A DNA stretch of 64,000 nucleotides from Alitta virens (lineage: Eukaryota > Annelida > Polychaeta > Phyllodocida > Nereididae): assembly GCA_932294295.1 (NCBI GenBank), contig OW028573.1, positions 54,315,829-54,379,828 of the forward strand. The letters run 5' to 3'. Both the position numbers and the translations under genes were made by a program. The notes below the pieces were generated by a model. The model searched no databases. It was not told where the DNA came from and was given only the letters and a program-made list of their open reading frames with translations. Of this stretch, positions 41,101 to 52,960 are shown piece after piece (position 1 is the stretch's first letter; every line of letters starts with the position of its first letter).

Positions 41101-44100
41101 ACTTTGCAAAGCAAAAAGTGCTTTTTGGGCTTGTGTGACAAGATAATCAGTCATTTTTACATGCATGTTGCATTTGTTAGTTAACACATGTCCTAGATAT
41201 TTAAAGGTGTCAACGTTTTCAATTAGTTGTGTATCATAGTAAAATTGCTTTTGCCGACTATTGCCATATTTCATTATTTTAGTCTTTCCTACATTAACAA
41301 TGAGATGCCACTTTTTGCAGAATTCATGAAGGGAATTTATGCTGTTTTGAAGAGATGTTTCGGAATGTGCTATTAGAATTATATCATCAGCATATGAGAT
41401 ATGTGTGAGCACCAGACTATTAAGTGCTACACCATCTAATTCATTCATATAGTTAGGCAGGTCAGATAGAAATTCATTAAACAATTTGGGGCTGAGAATT
41501 TCATACATTGTCAACTTGATGTTTCCAATTTAGTCTATTACCTAAAATCATGCCAAGACGATTGAACTTCTTCACAAACTCAATTTTGCATCCGTCAATA
41601 GTCATATTTGGATATTTAATTTTTCTTTGAACAGTGTGGAAAATCATGGCCTTAGTCTTTGTGTAGTTCAAAGACAATTTGTTTGATTTAAGCCAATCAT
41701 TGACTTTGATCAATTCTTCATTTAAGTTGGAAATGCTGTATTTTCATTTCCAAATAAGTTAACTGTGGCTGTTAAGGTTGTGTCATGAGCATAGATGACA
41801 GGATAAAAGCAGTCTGTTGACTTGTCTACATCATTCATATATATGATAAATAGAAGGGGGCCTACAATAGACTTATGTCATTTAGTTCGACGTTTTGAAC
41901 TCGATCTAAAGACTTATTTGGAAAACCACAGTATTTAAATTTGTTTGTAATATATCATGATCAAGTGTGTCAAAAGGCTTTCGAGAGATCTAGCAATTGA
42001 TGGTTTTTGTCCATTGCACTAATGCTTCTTTTAACTACTTCCAGCAATGCTAATTCAGTTGAGTGGAGAGATCTGAAACCGTATTTGCTAGCAAAAAATT
42101 GTTTTGATTCAGTAAGGTATTCATAAATTTGTTTTTGCATTAATTTTCGAAGACCGTTGGCACACTTGGAGATTGGTCTGTAGTTTGCAAACTTATAATT
42201 TTCCTCTCATACACCGGTATGACTTTTGCACTCTAAAAATTTAAGAACTCGCAGTCTTAAACCAAGAGTGGCCTGCATGGAGAAGAAGTTAACAGTGTAA
42301 TATAGACATGTCATCATAACATAATAGACCTATATATAGCTACTGATAAAAAAGTATTACCCAGGTATATTTTTCAACCTGGCTCTGGTGGTTGCATTGT
42401 GAGCCACTTTGGCCATTATAGACGATTTTCCAGTCCCAGCTCCTCCCAAAAGCAGCAAGGGAACATCCAGTGCCAATCCACAGATGTATTCATCTACCTG
42501 CAATCAGAGTAAGTGGCTCCTGAAGGTATGGCGAAACCTGTTCTAATAAATTTCCAAATGACAGTACAGCTCAAGTTAACTTTCCAAAAAGACAAATGGT
42601 CCTTACTGATTCCTTAGTACATTTGCTTAAACGTTGTAATGAGTGTTTTTTTTTTTTTTAAGGTTCTGTTGTAACTTAACTAATAATATACCACCATAGA
42701 CTACCTTATCCAAAATGTCATCACGACCCAGCACAGCCTCAGATTTATTGCACATGAAAGATTCATGTTGTTCTTTTGCATGGAGGTAGGGGTCAGGATC
42801 CACCTCAATTGCCGGGTACTGTTCAGCTATTCTCTTCTTGAAAAACTCAAAAACCTGCAATTAATTATGTTTATCACAGTTATTAAGTTCATCATATGTG
42901 TTAAAATCACAACAACTGCCCATAAAATAATCTGTATGTATACTTACTACATTAGCAAACCCATTTTCCAAATTGCCAAGTTCCAGTTGCCCATCCGCAT
43001 TTTTTCCTAAATATTCCACATCATAGTTATGAACTCGATGGTCCTGTGAATGCACACGCAAGTGATTTTGTAATGAAAAGTAGATCAATAAATTGATATC
43101 TTTTTAATTTAGTTCAACAGGAGTTAATTTTACTTACAGGAAACCTTTTCTTGATCATATTCTTCAGCACATTTAATTTTTCAGGATGACCTTCCACAAA
43201 ACAAACTCGTTCCTGCTCAGGCACTGATTCTAGGAAAGATGGGGTTCGTAGCATGAACAAACCTGTATAAAACAAATTATGATAGAGAGGTAAATGCAGG
43301 AAACAATAACTAAACCACCCACTGGCACATGTCGGACACTCAATAAGGATCAGTCCCATTCCCCTTTTGGAGACATCCACAAAAAATGGTTTACCATTAC
43401 ACATTAGAATATATGCTAAAACTTCACTGAGTTACTGCCAGGTCACCAAAAGACTGACTGGCTGACTGACATTTATTAGGACGTTATGTGTCATGTGCAC
43501 AATCTCATATCAGGGCCACCATCTCTCTTATTACCAGTGTATAAAAACAACACTTTACAATAGGATTCAAAATTAATGTTCAACCATGAAACAGCATAAA
43601 ATGAAGAGAAATTTTAGCAATACGTCAAATGCCAGCTTTCTATATGATAATGGCATCATTGGAACTTCTGATATTTTAAAAGAAGTTAATTGCAGAGAGA
43701 GTTAGAGAGGTGTGTCCATTATGGTATCTTAACGCGCAAAGGTACATTATATAATAATCCCTTAAAGATGTAGTAAACCGTTTTTTGGGTGCCGTGGAGA
43801 ACATGCAAAACACTCACTGTTAGGGTTATCCATCCTATAAGCTCCATGCATAATTTCCATCTCTGTGACTGAGAGGCCATAGATCCATTTGTACTGAGCA
43901 AGAATTGCATCTGGAACTTGTTCCATGTTGGGCACCCAACCAACACGTTCACTGAAAGAAGAGTAAGTAAATGCTTTGTAATTTTCTCAGTGCTACCAAT
44001 GATAGTGGGGAAACTTGACTAATCACACATGGCAGAAAATTAGCCATATAGACTTGAGATGAATTTATGTGAATCCAGCACATTAATTGGCTGAGGGTTG

Positions 44101-47100
44101 TCTTGACCAATGGGAATCCTGGATCTACATCACATCCTCTGGTGTTTAGTTTCCAAGCCTATGAATTTATTAAAATAATCCCCATTACAGTATTATTATT
44201 GTTAAATATTTGGTGTGGTTTTTAATGCATTGGTGGAAAGACACTTAACCAAACGTACACATCTGGAAGAGCAGGTCTAAGGTCTGAGAACATCTACCAA
44301 TGACTGAAAGAGCGGTTTACCAAAAACAAGACATTTGCTGGCCGATCATTCAGTGTTGTTGCTCCACTGTGGTGGAATAGTCTGCCAAATTACATCAAAC
44401 AAGTTGACAATGTTGACATTTTTAAATCAAAACTGAAGACATTTTTATTTACAAAGTTTTAATCTACTATCTGATCTTATGATATTATTTATATTTTTAC
44501 CTCTGTTTATTCTTTTTTAATCCAGCTTTATAATTGTATATTTTATTACAACTGCATGTACAGCGCATCTGAAGGATTTTTCAGATTGCGCTATATCAAA
44601 TGAATTATTTAATTATTTACTTGCATGTTCAAATCACTCATCAAAGTTTTACCTAGTCATATTAACGAAGAATGGCATTACGTTGTCTTGGTAGCATCTG
44701 TCTATTTCACCAAGACAGGAACGAAGGGTTGCTTCTGTGTTGAAATCCTTTGGGACACCCTGGAAGAGAAAGGATGGTGGTGTTAAGCAGTGATTACAAA
44801 ATATACAAGATCTTCGTTTGAAGTCCTTTCTCCTATAAGGCTAAATGTACTATTTTTCTGTATACCTAATAAAAACCAGATTAAATGGCGCATTGGTTTG
44901 TTGTTTAACCAGCATCACCCTCTTGGAATCACCGTTGAGCCAATATTGTGCCAATTTTGTATATTATCTAGCAAAGATTATTGTGAGACTTTTTTTGGTA
45001 TGGAATGTAGCCTTATCATGGTCCTGTTCTCTACTCACCCATCGAAGGTCACATTCAACAAGCCTCAGTCTCCGAGCTTCACACCAGACTCTCAAGTCAG
45101 GAAATACCTGATAAATAAAAGAAGTAGAATTTTGATATGAAAACCCCGTGCTGCAGTATAATCTGCACCTTAATATATTTAATTGCAGAAGTTACTGTAA
45201 CCTGGGGTACTTCGGCCGCTTTGGCAAACATTATTGGCCACATACACAATACAGCTTTTGGAACTCATAATCATACACTTGTTTGTATTTAAGTCTAACT
45301 GGTAAACGAGCAAAATAATTGCCATAAAGCTCAGGTCATTTCCTAATGTATTCAGCTAGATTATGATTGGCTGTTGCAAATGACATAGCTGCCTCTTGAG
45401 ATGAGATGCCAATTAAGGCAGTCATTAGCCTTGGTATTAGTTAAAGTATAAGTGCTGTAATCACTAAGCAATGTCATATATGTTGGCAAACGCCTGTGAT
45501 CTGAACACAGCAAAATTGGGGACCCTTGAGGTCATTTTGGCCATGACCATAGATACGCCGCAATAAGCTTCAGAGCACTGAAATATTCTTTTTCTTTGGC
45601 TCTACCAAGAGATTTTTAAAAGAGTGAAAATTATCTGCACATTAATCATAGCCTGGTTTCCTAGTATGATGAGTATATGCTGTAACGTAAGTGCATAGAC
45701 CACATTTATGGTCATCATTTTTTTTTTCAGGATACTAATAGGTTATAGATCTCATTTATAAATAAATAAGTTATTATTTATATTTTTATTCGTACCATAT
45801 GTAGTACAATTTTCAGGATATATAGATTTAAGGTTAATTTAAACAAAGATCATTTATAATAATTATCTATATAAAGCTAATTCAGAGTTATGCTAGACAA
45901 AATATATTTTTTCATAGGCGGTCAAAGCTACCCCGAGGTGGCCAAAGATACCTACCTCAGTTTACGGTACACAAACAATCTATACTGCAATGTTGCTAAT
46001 GTGTCTTTGGAAAACATTTGATGAAGGTACGATAATCTTATGCATTTTTATTGAGAAATGCAATAAAGTGTAGTCGTTAAGGGGCGTTCACACTGTCACG
46101 TATAAGACCTACGTATGACCACATACGTCAAAAATTGGCTATACATGCTCACTCGTGGCTCTGTTAATCACATATTAATTCTTACCAATGATCGTACGTT
46201 GGGCAGTCAAAGATTGCTTGCCGGACGTCCGTCAATGCTCGCCGGATGTCCGTCAAACGCTCACCGAACATCCGTTGACAAGCATACGTGAGGCATACAT
46301 GAGGCACTCGTAGATCGCTCGCACGGAAGAGACGACGGGCGGACAACAGACGTCCGCTGAGCGTTTTACGAGCGTTCTACGAGCATTCTACGAGTAGATG
46401 CGAGTGGATGAGGAGTACATATGAATGACAGTGGCTACGTTTGGCTACGTATGGCTACGTATGGCCAAGTACATACGTAGAACGTACATAGAATGCTCGC
46501 CAAATGAATCGTGAGGGAGTTACATAACTAATGTAAAAAAATTAACTCGTAGAAAGTCCGCCAAAGTTTTAAATATGTAAAAAAAATTTTACCCTCTCCA
46601 TGTTTACTCTCGAGTGGTCAAGCGTGACGAATTAGTGCAAGTACATTGTATGTATACATAAAACGCTCAGCGAGTGAAAGAAAATTCATCCTTGATTTAC
46701 TTTTCACCCGTGTGTAGATGGTCGTTTGTTGAAAGCCATAAGCAATTGTTTGTCCATTGAAACTGTTTGCTGGCAATGAAGTTTCCTTGTCTTTAAAGTG
46801 ACTATAAAAATCACACAATTAAGCCAAAGAACATTTGAACTGGATTTTACTGCACTTCATTACATGCGACAGTAAGCGATGGACTGTGTATTGTGTAACT
46901 AAATGAAAATATGGAGTTCACCTTTTTTACCAGAACCTCTCTTTCGCAGTTGAAGTCCTTGAAGGTTGATGACACGAAGATACGAATGGTCTTCCATCCT
47001 GACCGCTTGACCACTAGGTCCTTGGCTTGATATTTCTTGATTTCCAAAGATTTCTCAGCAACTGACCACACAGCATTGAGGTCATCGAAGTCCTTTGCTT

Positions 47101-47170
47101 GGATCAGAGGTTGTCTGTCTCCCTTTCTTTTGGTGTCAACTGCTACGGCTGACGATGACCCGCATCCCAT
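32949..47170 (-). CDS. DUF4062-NACHT-TPR STAND NTPase, 22 coding exons (TTC41 / DDB_G0287407-like)
   Basis: Joined in phase from splice sites, about 1063 residues. Exons 5' to 3': 47170-46922, 45107-45039, 44759-44653, 43951-43818, 43262-43138, 43043-42948, 42854-42705, 42497-42361, 37962-37857, 37767-37660, 37358-37185, 36924-36737, 36351-36170, 35950-35785, 35693-35585, 35490-35362, 35186-35068, 34686-34557, 34281-34165, 33935-33789, 33508-33428, 33317-32949. Seen: MGCGSS start, FVSSTF of DUF4062 (residues 65-70), Walker A GGAGTGKS (about 328-335), a Walker B strand ending in Asp 423, LDFYHR (about 650), then TPR-like helices to the stop at 32949. Known: such signal-transduction ATPases switch by nucleotide-driven oligomerisation, with repeats sensing partners. 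Inferred: membrane-tethered scaffold or sensor of unknown ligand. The family is clear; the exact orthologue is less sure, since TTC41-like and TPR-NACHT paralogues share this layout. Weakest junctions: the exon 18 acceptor (poor pyrimidine tract) and exon 20 donor (GTTGGT). Confidence 0.85.
36170..42497 (-). CDS. Exons 8-13: NACHT-like P-loop NTPase core
   Basis: Exons 42497-42361, 37962-37857, 37767-37660, 37358-37185, 36924-36737 and 36351-36170, residues about 311-608. Exon 8 has the P-loop GGAGTGKSS. Exon 9 gives the VFYHFVGAVPGST strand, the usual H-F-x-G sensor region after the P-loop. Exon 10 ends with the Walker B strand TIIIVDALNQ. Exons 11-13 carry the winged-helix side, including WVPRKLAPHIKCVFAMIP and LLEVSGHGLLETEL. 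Exon 8 is split from exon 9 by a 4.4-kb intron filled with transposons, far longer than the other introns of this gene, yet the phase is kept (2 nt plus 1 nt). Confidence 0.8.
38386..39448. mobile_element. MITE family A, copy 1, flanked by TA, containing a nested MITE
   Basis: Terminal inverted repeats begin AAGGGGCTTTCACACTGTCA on the left and their complement closes the right end (TGACAGTTTGAACGCCCCTT). TA flanks both ends. A second element (38482-39091) is inserted inside. Near the right a 10-bp unit CCTACAAGTG occurs three times. No coding capacity. It lies in intron 8 of the NACHT gene. Confidence 0.75.
38482..39091. mobile_element. MITE family B, PIF/Harbinger-like, nested, TAA target duplication
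   Basis: Ends AGCCCCCTTCACACATGGCC and its complement (GGCTATGTGTGAAGGGGGCT), flanked on both sides by TAA. A 3-bp TAA/TTA duplication is the hallmark of PIF/Harbinger transposons (established knowledge). Inner sequence is CCGGA/TCCGG-rich. A related copy lies at about 60647-61129. Confidence 0.8.
39797..39818. repeat. TA microsatellite
   Basis: A run of TA dinucleotides at the 3' border of the LINE copy in intron 8, likely part of its tail. Confidence 0.7.
39800..41514 (-). mobile_element. LINE remnant (element 2), 5'-truncated, CR1/Rex-like RT and C-terminus
   Basis: A 250-codon frame at 41514-40762 contains the second half of a reverse transcriptase: LSPKLFNEFL, the catalytic box YADDII, FCKKWHLIVN and KTKIM. 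A further frame at 40521-40237 encodes the C-terminal zinc-finger-like tail (CLKCSMHEIEDEKH, then CP). The two are separated by a frame break. The 5' end falls abruptly inside another LINE at about 41510, so this copy inserted there after 5' truncation, as LINEs do. The first residues of the long frame come from the host element. A related 3' end lies near 62500-63320. Confidence 0.8.
41500..42240 (-). mobile_element. LINE remnant (element 1), CR1/jockey-like RT, broken and invaded
   Basis: Minus-strand translation across several frames shows RT landmarks in order: NYRPIS, KYGFRSLHSTELALLE, DLSKAF followed by LDHD, GPLLFIIYMND, the catalytic box as YAHDTT (usually YADDTT), then WLKSNKLSLN and NRLNWKHQ. 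In-frame stops and shifts are present and the catalytic Asp is lost, so it is dead. Its 3' part is cut off by element 2 at about 41507. Confidence 0.75.
43138..45107 (-). CDS. Exons 2-5: body of the DUF4062 domain
   Basis: Exons 45107-45039, 44759-44653, 43951-43818 and 43262-43138, residues about 84-228. Visible family landmarks are the VxxxLRVWCEARRL helix, the VECDLRWGVP strand, a Leu-x-x-Cys-Leu-x-Glu-Ile-Asp-Arg-Cys helix, PFFVNM, and SERVGWVP. This set is typical of the TIR-like DUF4062 fold found before NACHT domains in NWD1, TEP1 and TTC41-type proteins (established knowledge). All four junctions keep the frame. A plus-strand LINE 3' fragment lies in the intron between the second and third of these exons. 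Confidence 0.8.
44240..44620 (+). mobile_element. LINE 3' fragment (CR1/L2-like C-terminus and tail)
   Basis: Plus-strand frame (about 44303-44462) ends with SFSVVAPLWWNSLPNYIK, then FKSKLKTFLF and a stop. This AFSVAAPxxWNSLP...FKxxLKTxLF signature is the common C-terminus of CR1/jockey/L2 LINEs. The tail contains TACAGCGCATCTGAA and TCAGATTGCGCTATAT, a palindromic end, and an ATTTAATTATTT repeat. It lies antisense in intron 3 of the NACHT gene. Confidence 0.7.
46079..46630. mobile_element. MITE family A, copy 2, right end truncated or diverged
   Basis: The left end (AAGGGGCGTTCACACTGTCA at 46079, TT before it) matches copy 1. The inner part shares blocks with copy 3 (GGCACTCGTAGATCG, ACCCTCTCCATG-type, ACATAGAAxGCTCGC). 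No matching right terminus was found. It lies in intron 1 of the NACHT gene. Confidence 0.6.
46922..47170 (-). CDS. Exon 1: acylation-type N-terminus and start of DUF4062
   Basis: Encodes residues 1-83. The start ATG has a good context (AAAATGG) and begins MGCGSSS. Glycine 2 with serine 6 fits the N-myristoylation pattern, and cysteine 3 fits palmitoylation; dual acylation of this kind holds proteins at membranes. This is a prediction from the motif only. A basic stretch (KRKGDR) follows, then a linker, and the exon ends inside the first DUF4062 strand after FVSSTFKDF. The donor is AAG|GTGAAC at 46921. A CTTTTAG just upstream of the ATG could be a splice acceptor, so a non-coding 5' exon may exist. 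Confidence 0.8.
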
Positions 47171-50100
47171 TTTGGCTAAAAGATGTAATTTTCATTCCAT
47201 AGTAAAATTCATTATTTTCCGCTGTGCAATTATGTATTTTAATAATAATAAAGATTAAACTTTTACGTCTTTAAGGGTTTACTCTCGGCAATCAGACATG
47301 CATGGCTACTACTCTTTGAGTGAAAATTTAGTAAAAGCGGCTAACATTTTAATATCTGGGCCTAGGCCTTTACCAAATATAGGACTATCATAATATATGT
47401 TGTATGACAGAACAGATATATTAAGCCTGAAATTTAGTGACAAAATATGGGTCAAGGATTGAAGGGAGATTGGGATGTGTGATGTGTGTGTGTGTGAGTT
47501 ATTGTTTAACGCCTCATCAGCACCTGAGTGGGTTATGTAGAGGCTCTCTAGGTTAAGATTGATTATCTATATTTGGTAGTAGAAACCAGAAGCATATAAA
47601 AAATCAATGATTGTCTGGGTTGGATATCTAGTAAAGAAATGTTGTAAGGTAGTAGCTTGAAACAGAGGTCTTCTAATGCGTTGTAAGTGGGTGCAATCTA
47701 ATAAAATATGTTTGATTGTTAGGGGGCACCGGGGATGTGTGATGCACGTATACATTTTGTAATAGCTTTGCTTTGGCATTTTACGTGAAATACTATAAAT
47801 CACTTAAAAGTAGGTATCTACAAAAAGACCACATATGTCTTAATTTAGAAAATACGTTAAATGGAGAAAAGGAGAAAAAGTATTTTGACCAAATTGAATT
47901 CATATCCTGAAGATTCAACTGTTTACATGTACCAGTGGGCACCAGATTGCACAGTTTCAGCTATTTTCCAAAAAGGTTGGTTACTATATATTCAAATTGC
48001 ATAATTTACTATTTAAGTTGTACCCTGAAAAACAACTAATTTCTTCAATATACTTTAATCGTTAATTCTTGCTAGGTGGCAGATTATTTTTGCCACATAC
48101 GCCACCTGGCGAGATTTCTTAGTGCAAAAAAACTTCCAAAAACATGATTGGTGCAAATAAATGGAAAGTATACAAAGCACGGACACCTGTCTCAATGAGT
48201 TAGTAGCATCAAATTTGTATTAAAGTGTTCATATTTAAGCCTAGTGCTAAATTATGGCATTCTTCAACACCAGATATCTTTCTTTTTTATTTATAAAGAA
48301 TTTTCTCAAACAGAACATTTTTTGTCTTTTGTAGTTTGGCTGTCCGGTGTCTGTCCGTTGTAAACCACGACAGAAGGTTACTCCTTCATGAAGGCAAGCT
48401 TAGTATTACTCTGCATCACGGAAAGGACACATGACAGGTTATCACTGACTTTGTTACAAATTCTGACGTTAACATGTTAAGTCAGTGACAAAAAATCATT
48501 GTGCAGAACCCTGATATAATAACCCTACGACAAATGAGAATTGTTTTACCTAAAGTTTGTGGTTGTGACAAACCAGTGCAGGCTGTTTAACAACACCAGC
48601 CCGTGAGACAATGTGTTGTCAAGATGTTTTGCATTTGAAGCTGCATACAGTCATAATTTTTCAGCGTTTGTTTTGATTTTGACAGTTGACTTCTTTGATT
48701 ACGTTTTCTAAAGGTGCAGTTTATGTCATGATCTCTCCCAAAGGATAAACAAGACCTGAGATAAAACTTCTGCTTCTAGCCCTGCCAGTTGGGGATCAAA
48801 GGTTTATGTGAGGCATTTACAATGAGACCTCTTTCAAAGAAATATCTACATACAAAGTAATATAGTGAAAAACAAATATTCGTTCTGACATGTTTAATAT
48901 CAGGAACAACATAACTGGCTCAAAATATACACGAAAATTATAATATAGTGTTCAGCTGCATGTATGACAGCTGAATATTTAGGTTAATTTCATAAACCAT
49001 GCCACTATTGGACGTCGTCTTCAGCTGGTCTGATCAATATAATTAAATTATACAGAATATTCATAGGCATGGCATGCTTGTATATGGACAAAGCCAGGTG
49101 TTAATTTTGCACATAACTCAACAAATATGATTGGCTGATGTGATTAAACAAATGTCTTTACCTCATTCGTCAGATTAGAAAATGATTACGAATCCATCAT
49201 ACTGTGTACATCCATAAAGATTCATATTCTATTGATCTGCAGATGGGATGAACGCGTCGCATTCTTTCTCTCTGTTTACTTGTAGCTATTGGTACCGACC
49301 TATTGAGCCAGTTGGTCGATCGACACTAATTCTTCTGGATCAATCACAATTCATGCACGAGCGGGGCACGACGTGCTATTCAGTGCAATTATTACACAAC
49401 GCTAAATTAAGCCCAGCTATTCACATATGCAGTATTAGGCCAGAGATTTAATTGTGGCCTGTATTTATATATATGAATCAGTTCAAGAAGGTGGAATGTC
49501 ATTACATCAGGTGAACACCATGCAAGTTCAACAGGCTTGACTATAGCTTTTGCAGTACCCATATTATGTGAAAAAAAAATTATTAGCTCAACTGACCTAC
49601 TGCAGAAATAAATGGTTTATTCTTCAACTAGATCCCAAATCTAATTTAGACGTGAATGTGATTGTTTTCTTATGTGGTCTTATGTAACCATTGTTTGTAA
49701 GCGAATTGTAATTTATTCTATAATTTATATTGCGCTTAATTGTTGATAGTTAAAAGTCAATGTAATATTATGTAACTGCTTTTGTTCAGACAATGGAATA
49801 CAATAGGCCTTTGTGCATGCACAATGCACACAATAGATCGTTTGACTTCATTTGAATGGCAACAAAGGTTCTTCTAGAAATATTAAGGACTGTATCAAGA
49901 TGTTCAAAATTCGTTGCAATGTGTAAAATCATGTTTTAGGGAGGTGGCGAATTTCACCTTCCGCCGAGTGTATCAAAGACAGTGGAATACCATCAGGACC
50001 CCACATAAGGATGAACACATCAAGATCTACAATCATTAAATTTTATCGGTCGAAAGCTATTGCAGCTTCTGTTCTTTGTTTTATATCACCACCGCCTGTA

Positions 50101-50871
50101 AATTTAGTTTTATCTTTTATTATCTTAAGATACAGCAGATCACAGTGCCCCAATAACAAGAGGACTCCTATCAATTAAAGGACTGAGAGTTTGAATTTTT
50201 TTACTGTTGTTTTAGTGTTGCGATTAAATGCGTAAACTTTAAATTTGTCTTTGTTTTACTGCTGCTGTATACAGATATATATTACTGGTATGATAGTCAA
50301 ACCTACCTATATAACATGCCAAATCTGACAGACGTCAGCTTGGTGTCGTCCCTACGTTTCACGTCGGCGGGCCAACGTAGGCCCATTAACTTTGGCTGTT
50401 AATCAAACTACATTTACAACTTTATTTAATGTCAGGTATTAAAACAAAGGCACCTGGGCTTTTGTCCGATAAATAGGACAAAACTAAAAAAAAACGTAAA
50501 AACATGAAAATTTAAGAGCATATCAAAATCACTAACTTTTTTTTACAAAATAAAACAGCAACCACAACTACACTTTGGCCCCATGATTTAATTTTTAGCT
50601 TAAAATATTCAACAGTAGCCAATCTAAAAACGTTTGGAACATTATTTTTTAATCTTGTGAACAATGACAAGAACATTACTCTGCATATTTATGTATAATG
50701 TTTGGGTTTAAGTAACAGTTCTTTATACTTTGACCCAAAATCATTAAACACACAACCCTGACCATTGCTTCCTGTAAATAAATTTTTTTTTGAAATTTCC
50801 CAAAAATGATAAAGTTGGATAGACACATTATAATGTGAAATTTGGTCTGAGTGCAAAGTTTCAATATCATG
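47171..50871. other. Upstream flank of the NACHT gene
   Basis: AT-rich. Contains a LINE fragment at about 47480-47803 and a GT microsatellite near 47480-47494. No TATA box or other promoter element can be assigned with confidence. The frame at 49248-49451 is unsupported. Confidence 0.4.
47480..47803 (-). mobile_element. LINE C-terminal fragment
   Basis: A 78-codon frame (47803-47567) has RCPLTIKHILLDCTHLQRIR followed by a phenylalanine-rich end, the CPLTxxHILLxC...R signature seen near the C-terminus of many LINE polyproteins. The rest of the element is absent. Different in sequence from the other LINE fragments in this window. Confidence 0.6.
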
Positions 50872-51394
50872 GATAAGACCTATGAGTGCACACTCTGGTA
50901 ATCATATATAAATTCTTACAACTAGCGATCGAAGGACGTCCATCGACTGCTCACCTAACATCCGTCCGTCGACCGCTCGCCGAACTTCCGTAGACCACTC
51001 GGTGAACATCCGTCTCAAAGTATCCTAGAGGCATCCGTGTGGCATCAGTGAGGCACTCGTAGATCGCCTGTACGAGTGGTTCAAGAGTGAATGAGAGGGC
51101 TACGGATGGGCAAGGATGGCCACGGACATACATAGAACATACATAGAACGCTCGCTGAGTGACTCCCGAGCAATTCCCGTAAATAATGAACAATTCACTC
51201 ATACAACCTCTGCCAAATTTTTAAACATGTTTAAAAATTGTTGCCCTCTCCATTGATGGTCTCGGATGTTTGAGCGCTAACAGGAGCGAGTATACGACGA
51301 GAGAATTACTTATGAGAAAGTATGACCAATAGTAAAACCTTTTTTTTCATCTGCGCTAACTCGCCATGCCCATCCGTGACAGTGTGAATGCCGC
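50872..51394. mobile_element. MITE family A, copy 3, left end truncated
   Basis: Begins at GGATAAGACCTATGAGTG, lacking the outermost left bases, and ends CCGTGACAGTGTGAATGCCG, the same right end as copy 1. Inner blocks match copy 2. Poorly coding. Confidence 0.6.
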
Positions 51395-52539
51395 TAAAGA
51401 CTTTGCCTGATTATTTCAAATATACAGTACAGTGGGTTGCAAAAGTATTTATCCCCCTGTAGTTTGCATGTAAATATGTTGACTTTAATTCTTCACTGGT
51501 AAAAAATGGCACATGCTAGCACACCAATTTTCAAGGAGGTGATAATTTATCATATTTTGCAAATTTTATGTATAATGTTGCATAACCTTTGCACATGCAT
51601 ACTCATATAAATGCCATTCTAGGGGCATGTTGATCTAGCTTTCCTTTTTACCCGAAGGTTCTCTTCTAGTCATCAGCTGGTAAGTTACAGAGAAAAACTG
51701 CAAAAATCATATTGAAACCTTTTGAATTAAAGTGGCCTTATCATTTGATGTAATTTCATTAAAATTGCTATGTATTTTCCACTGCTTTTAATTATAGTAA
51801 TATATGGGCTTCTGTTTGAAACTTTCACTTTCAGCCAATAATCCATTATATTTTATCTAAAAAGATTTTTCCTGGATGAATTTCAGCAAATTCAGAGAAA
51901 ATCTGATGAAAATCTAGGGGCACAATGAAAATATATATGAAATTTTAGATTCATGCCCCTAATCTCAAATTACATAAAAAATGACCTACAAAATTACAAA
52001 TTATGGTGAATGATCACTTATAAAGGGGGGTTCTCACATAGCCGGTTTTCCCGGTGAAGCCGTATTGCTGTCGTAGAATTATGTAATATCCCATTTTGAT
52101 GTCTTCACCGGTTGTTGAAAGCAAAAAGGGGCGAGGCTTAAGACGACGGGTGAGTTGGCGGCAGCAAGGTGTGAATAATGGTCACCCGGCGGATCACACC
52201 TAGGATACGTACCAAACCTGAGGGATGATGCCTGGTTTGATGCCGGGTGAGCCACGGGTAAATCACGTTTACGACAGGAGACTCCACAGCATCTATGTAC
52301 AACCCGCATGCTTGTACGTGTGAGGGGCATATCAAGTATGTGTCAATCACGACTGTGAAGGTTACAAGGAACGACCCGGCGAGTTAACTACGTGAACTAC
52401 GTGTACTACGTTTGAAGGCCGGCTGTCATGGTGGAGGGGCAAATGTGAATATATAAGTGGCTGCTTGTTTGTAGCCTTCATTCTGCTCCTTGTTAACACA
52501 GAGAAAGGACCATGCCACATGCAGTAGAACAACTAACAG

Positions 52540-52960
52540 CCATGTACCATACTTCATCATTGGGGATGATGCCTTCCCTTTGAGAACCTGGCTGATGAAA
52601 CCACTGCCTCTGCACAACATGACCAAACAGCAGAGGATCTTCAATTACAGACTATCCAGAGCCAAGAATTGTGGAGAATGCCTTTGGTATCCTGGTATCC
52701 TATGACCCAGAAAACCAAGACAGTGGAATCTTTAGTCCTTGCATGCTGCTGCCTCCAAAACCTCATGAGAATGAGATATCTGATAACCCAGAAAAACATG
52801 CTTGACTACGAAGATCCACTTACCCATCAGGTCAATCCTGGGGCTTGGCAGGAAGCTGGAGAATTCCTGAAATGCCACCACCTAGGATCGGAGGGAACTA
52901 TGCTACCCAGAGTGCCAAATTACAACGACTGTACTTGGTGGAATATGTCAACTCAGAGGA
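52540..52960 (+). pseudogene. Harbinger transposase fragment (HARBI1/DDE_4-like C-terminus), frameshifted
   Basis: Three consecutive frames each carry part of one domain. The first has IGDDAFPL, WLMKP and RIFNYRLSRA; the second, overlapping, has VENAFGILV; the third has TVESLVLACCCLQNL. These are the ordered end motifs of PIF/Harbinger transposases, whose final Asp lies in the DDAFPL stretch and final Glu in VENAFG. At least two frameshifts and an early stop make it a pseudogene. No N-terminal half with the first Asp is present upstream within the element. Confidence 0.75.
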
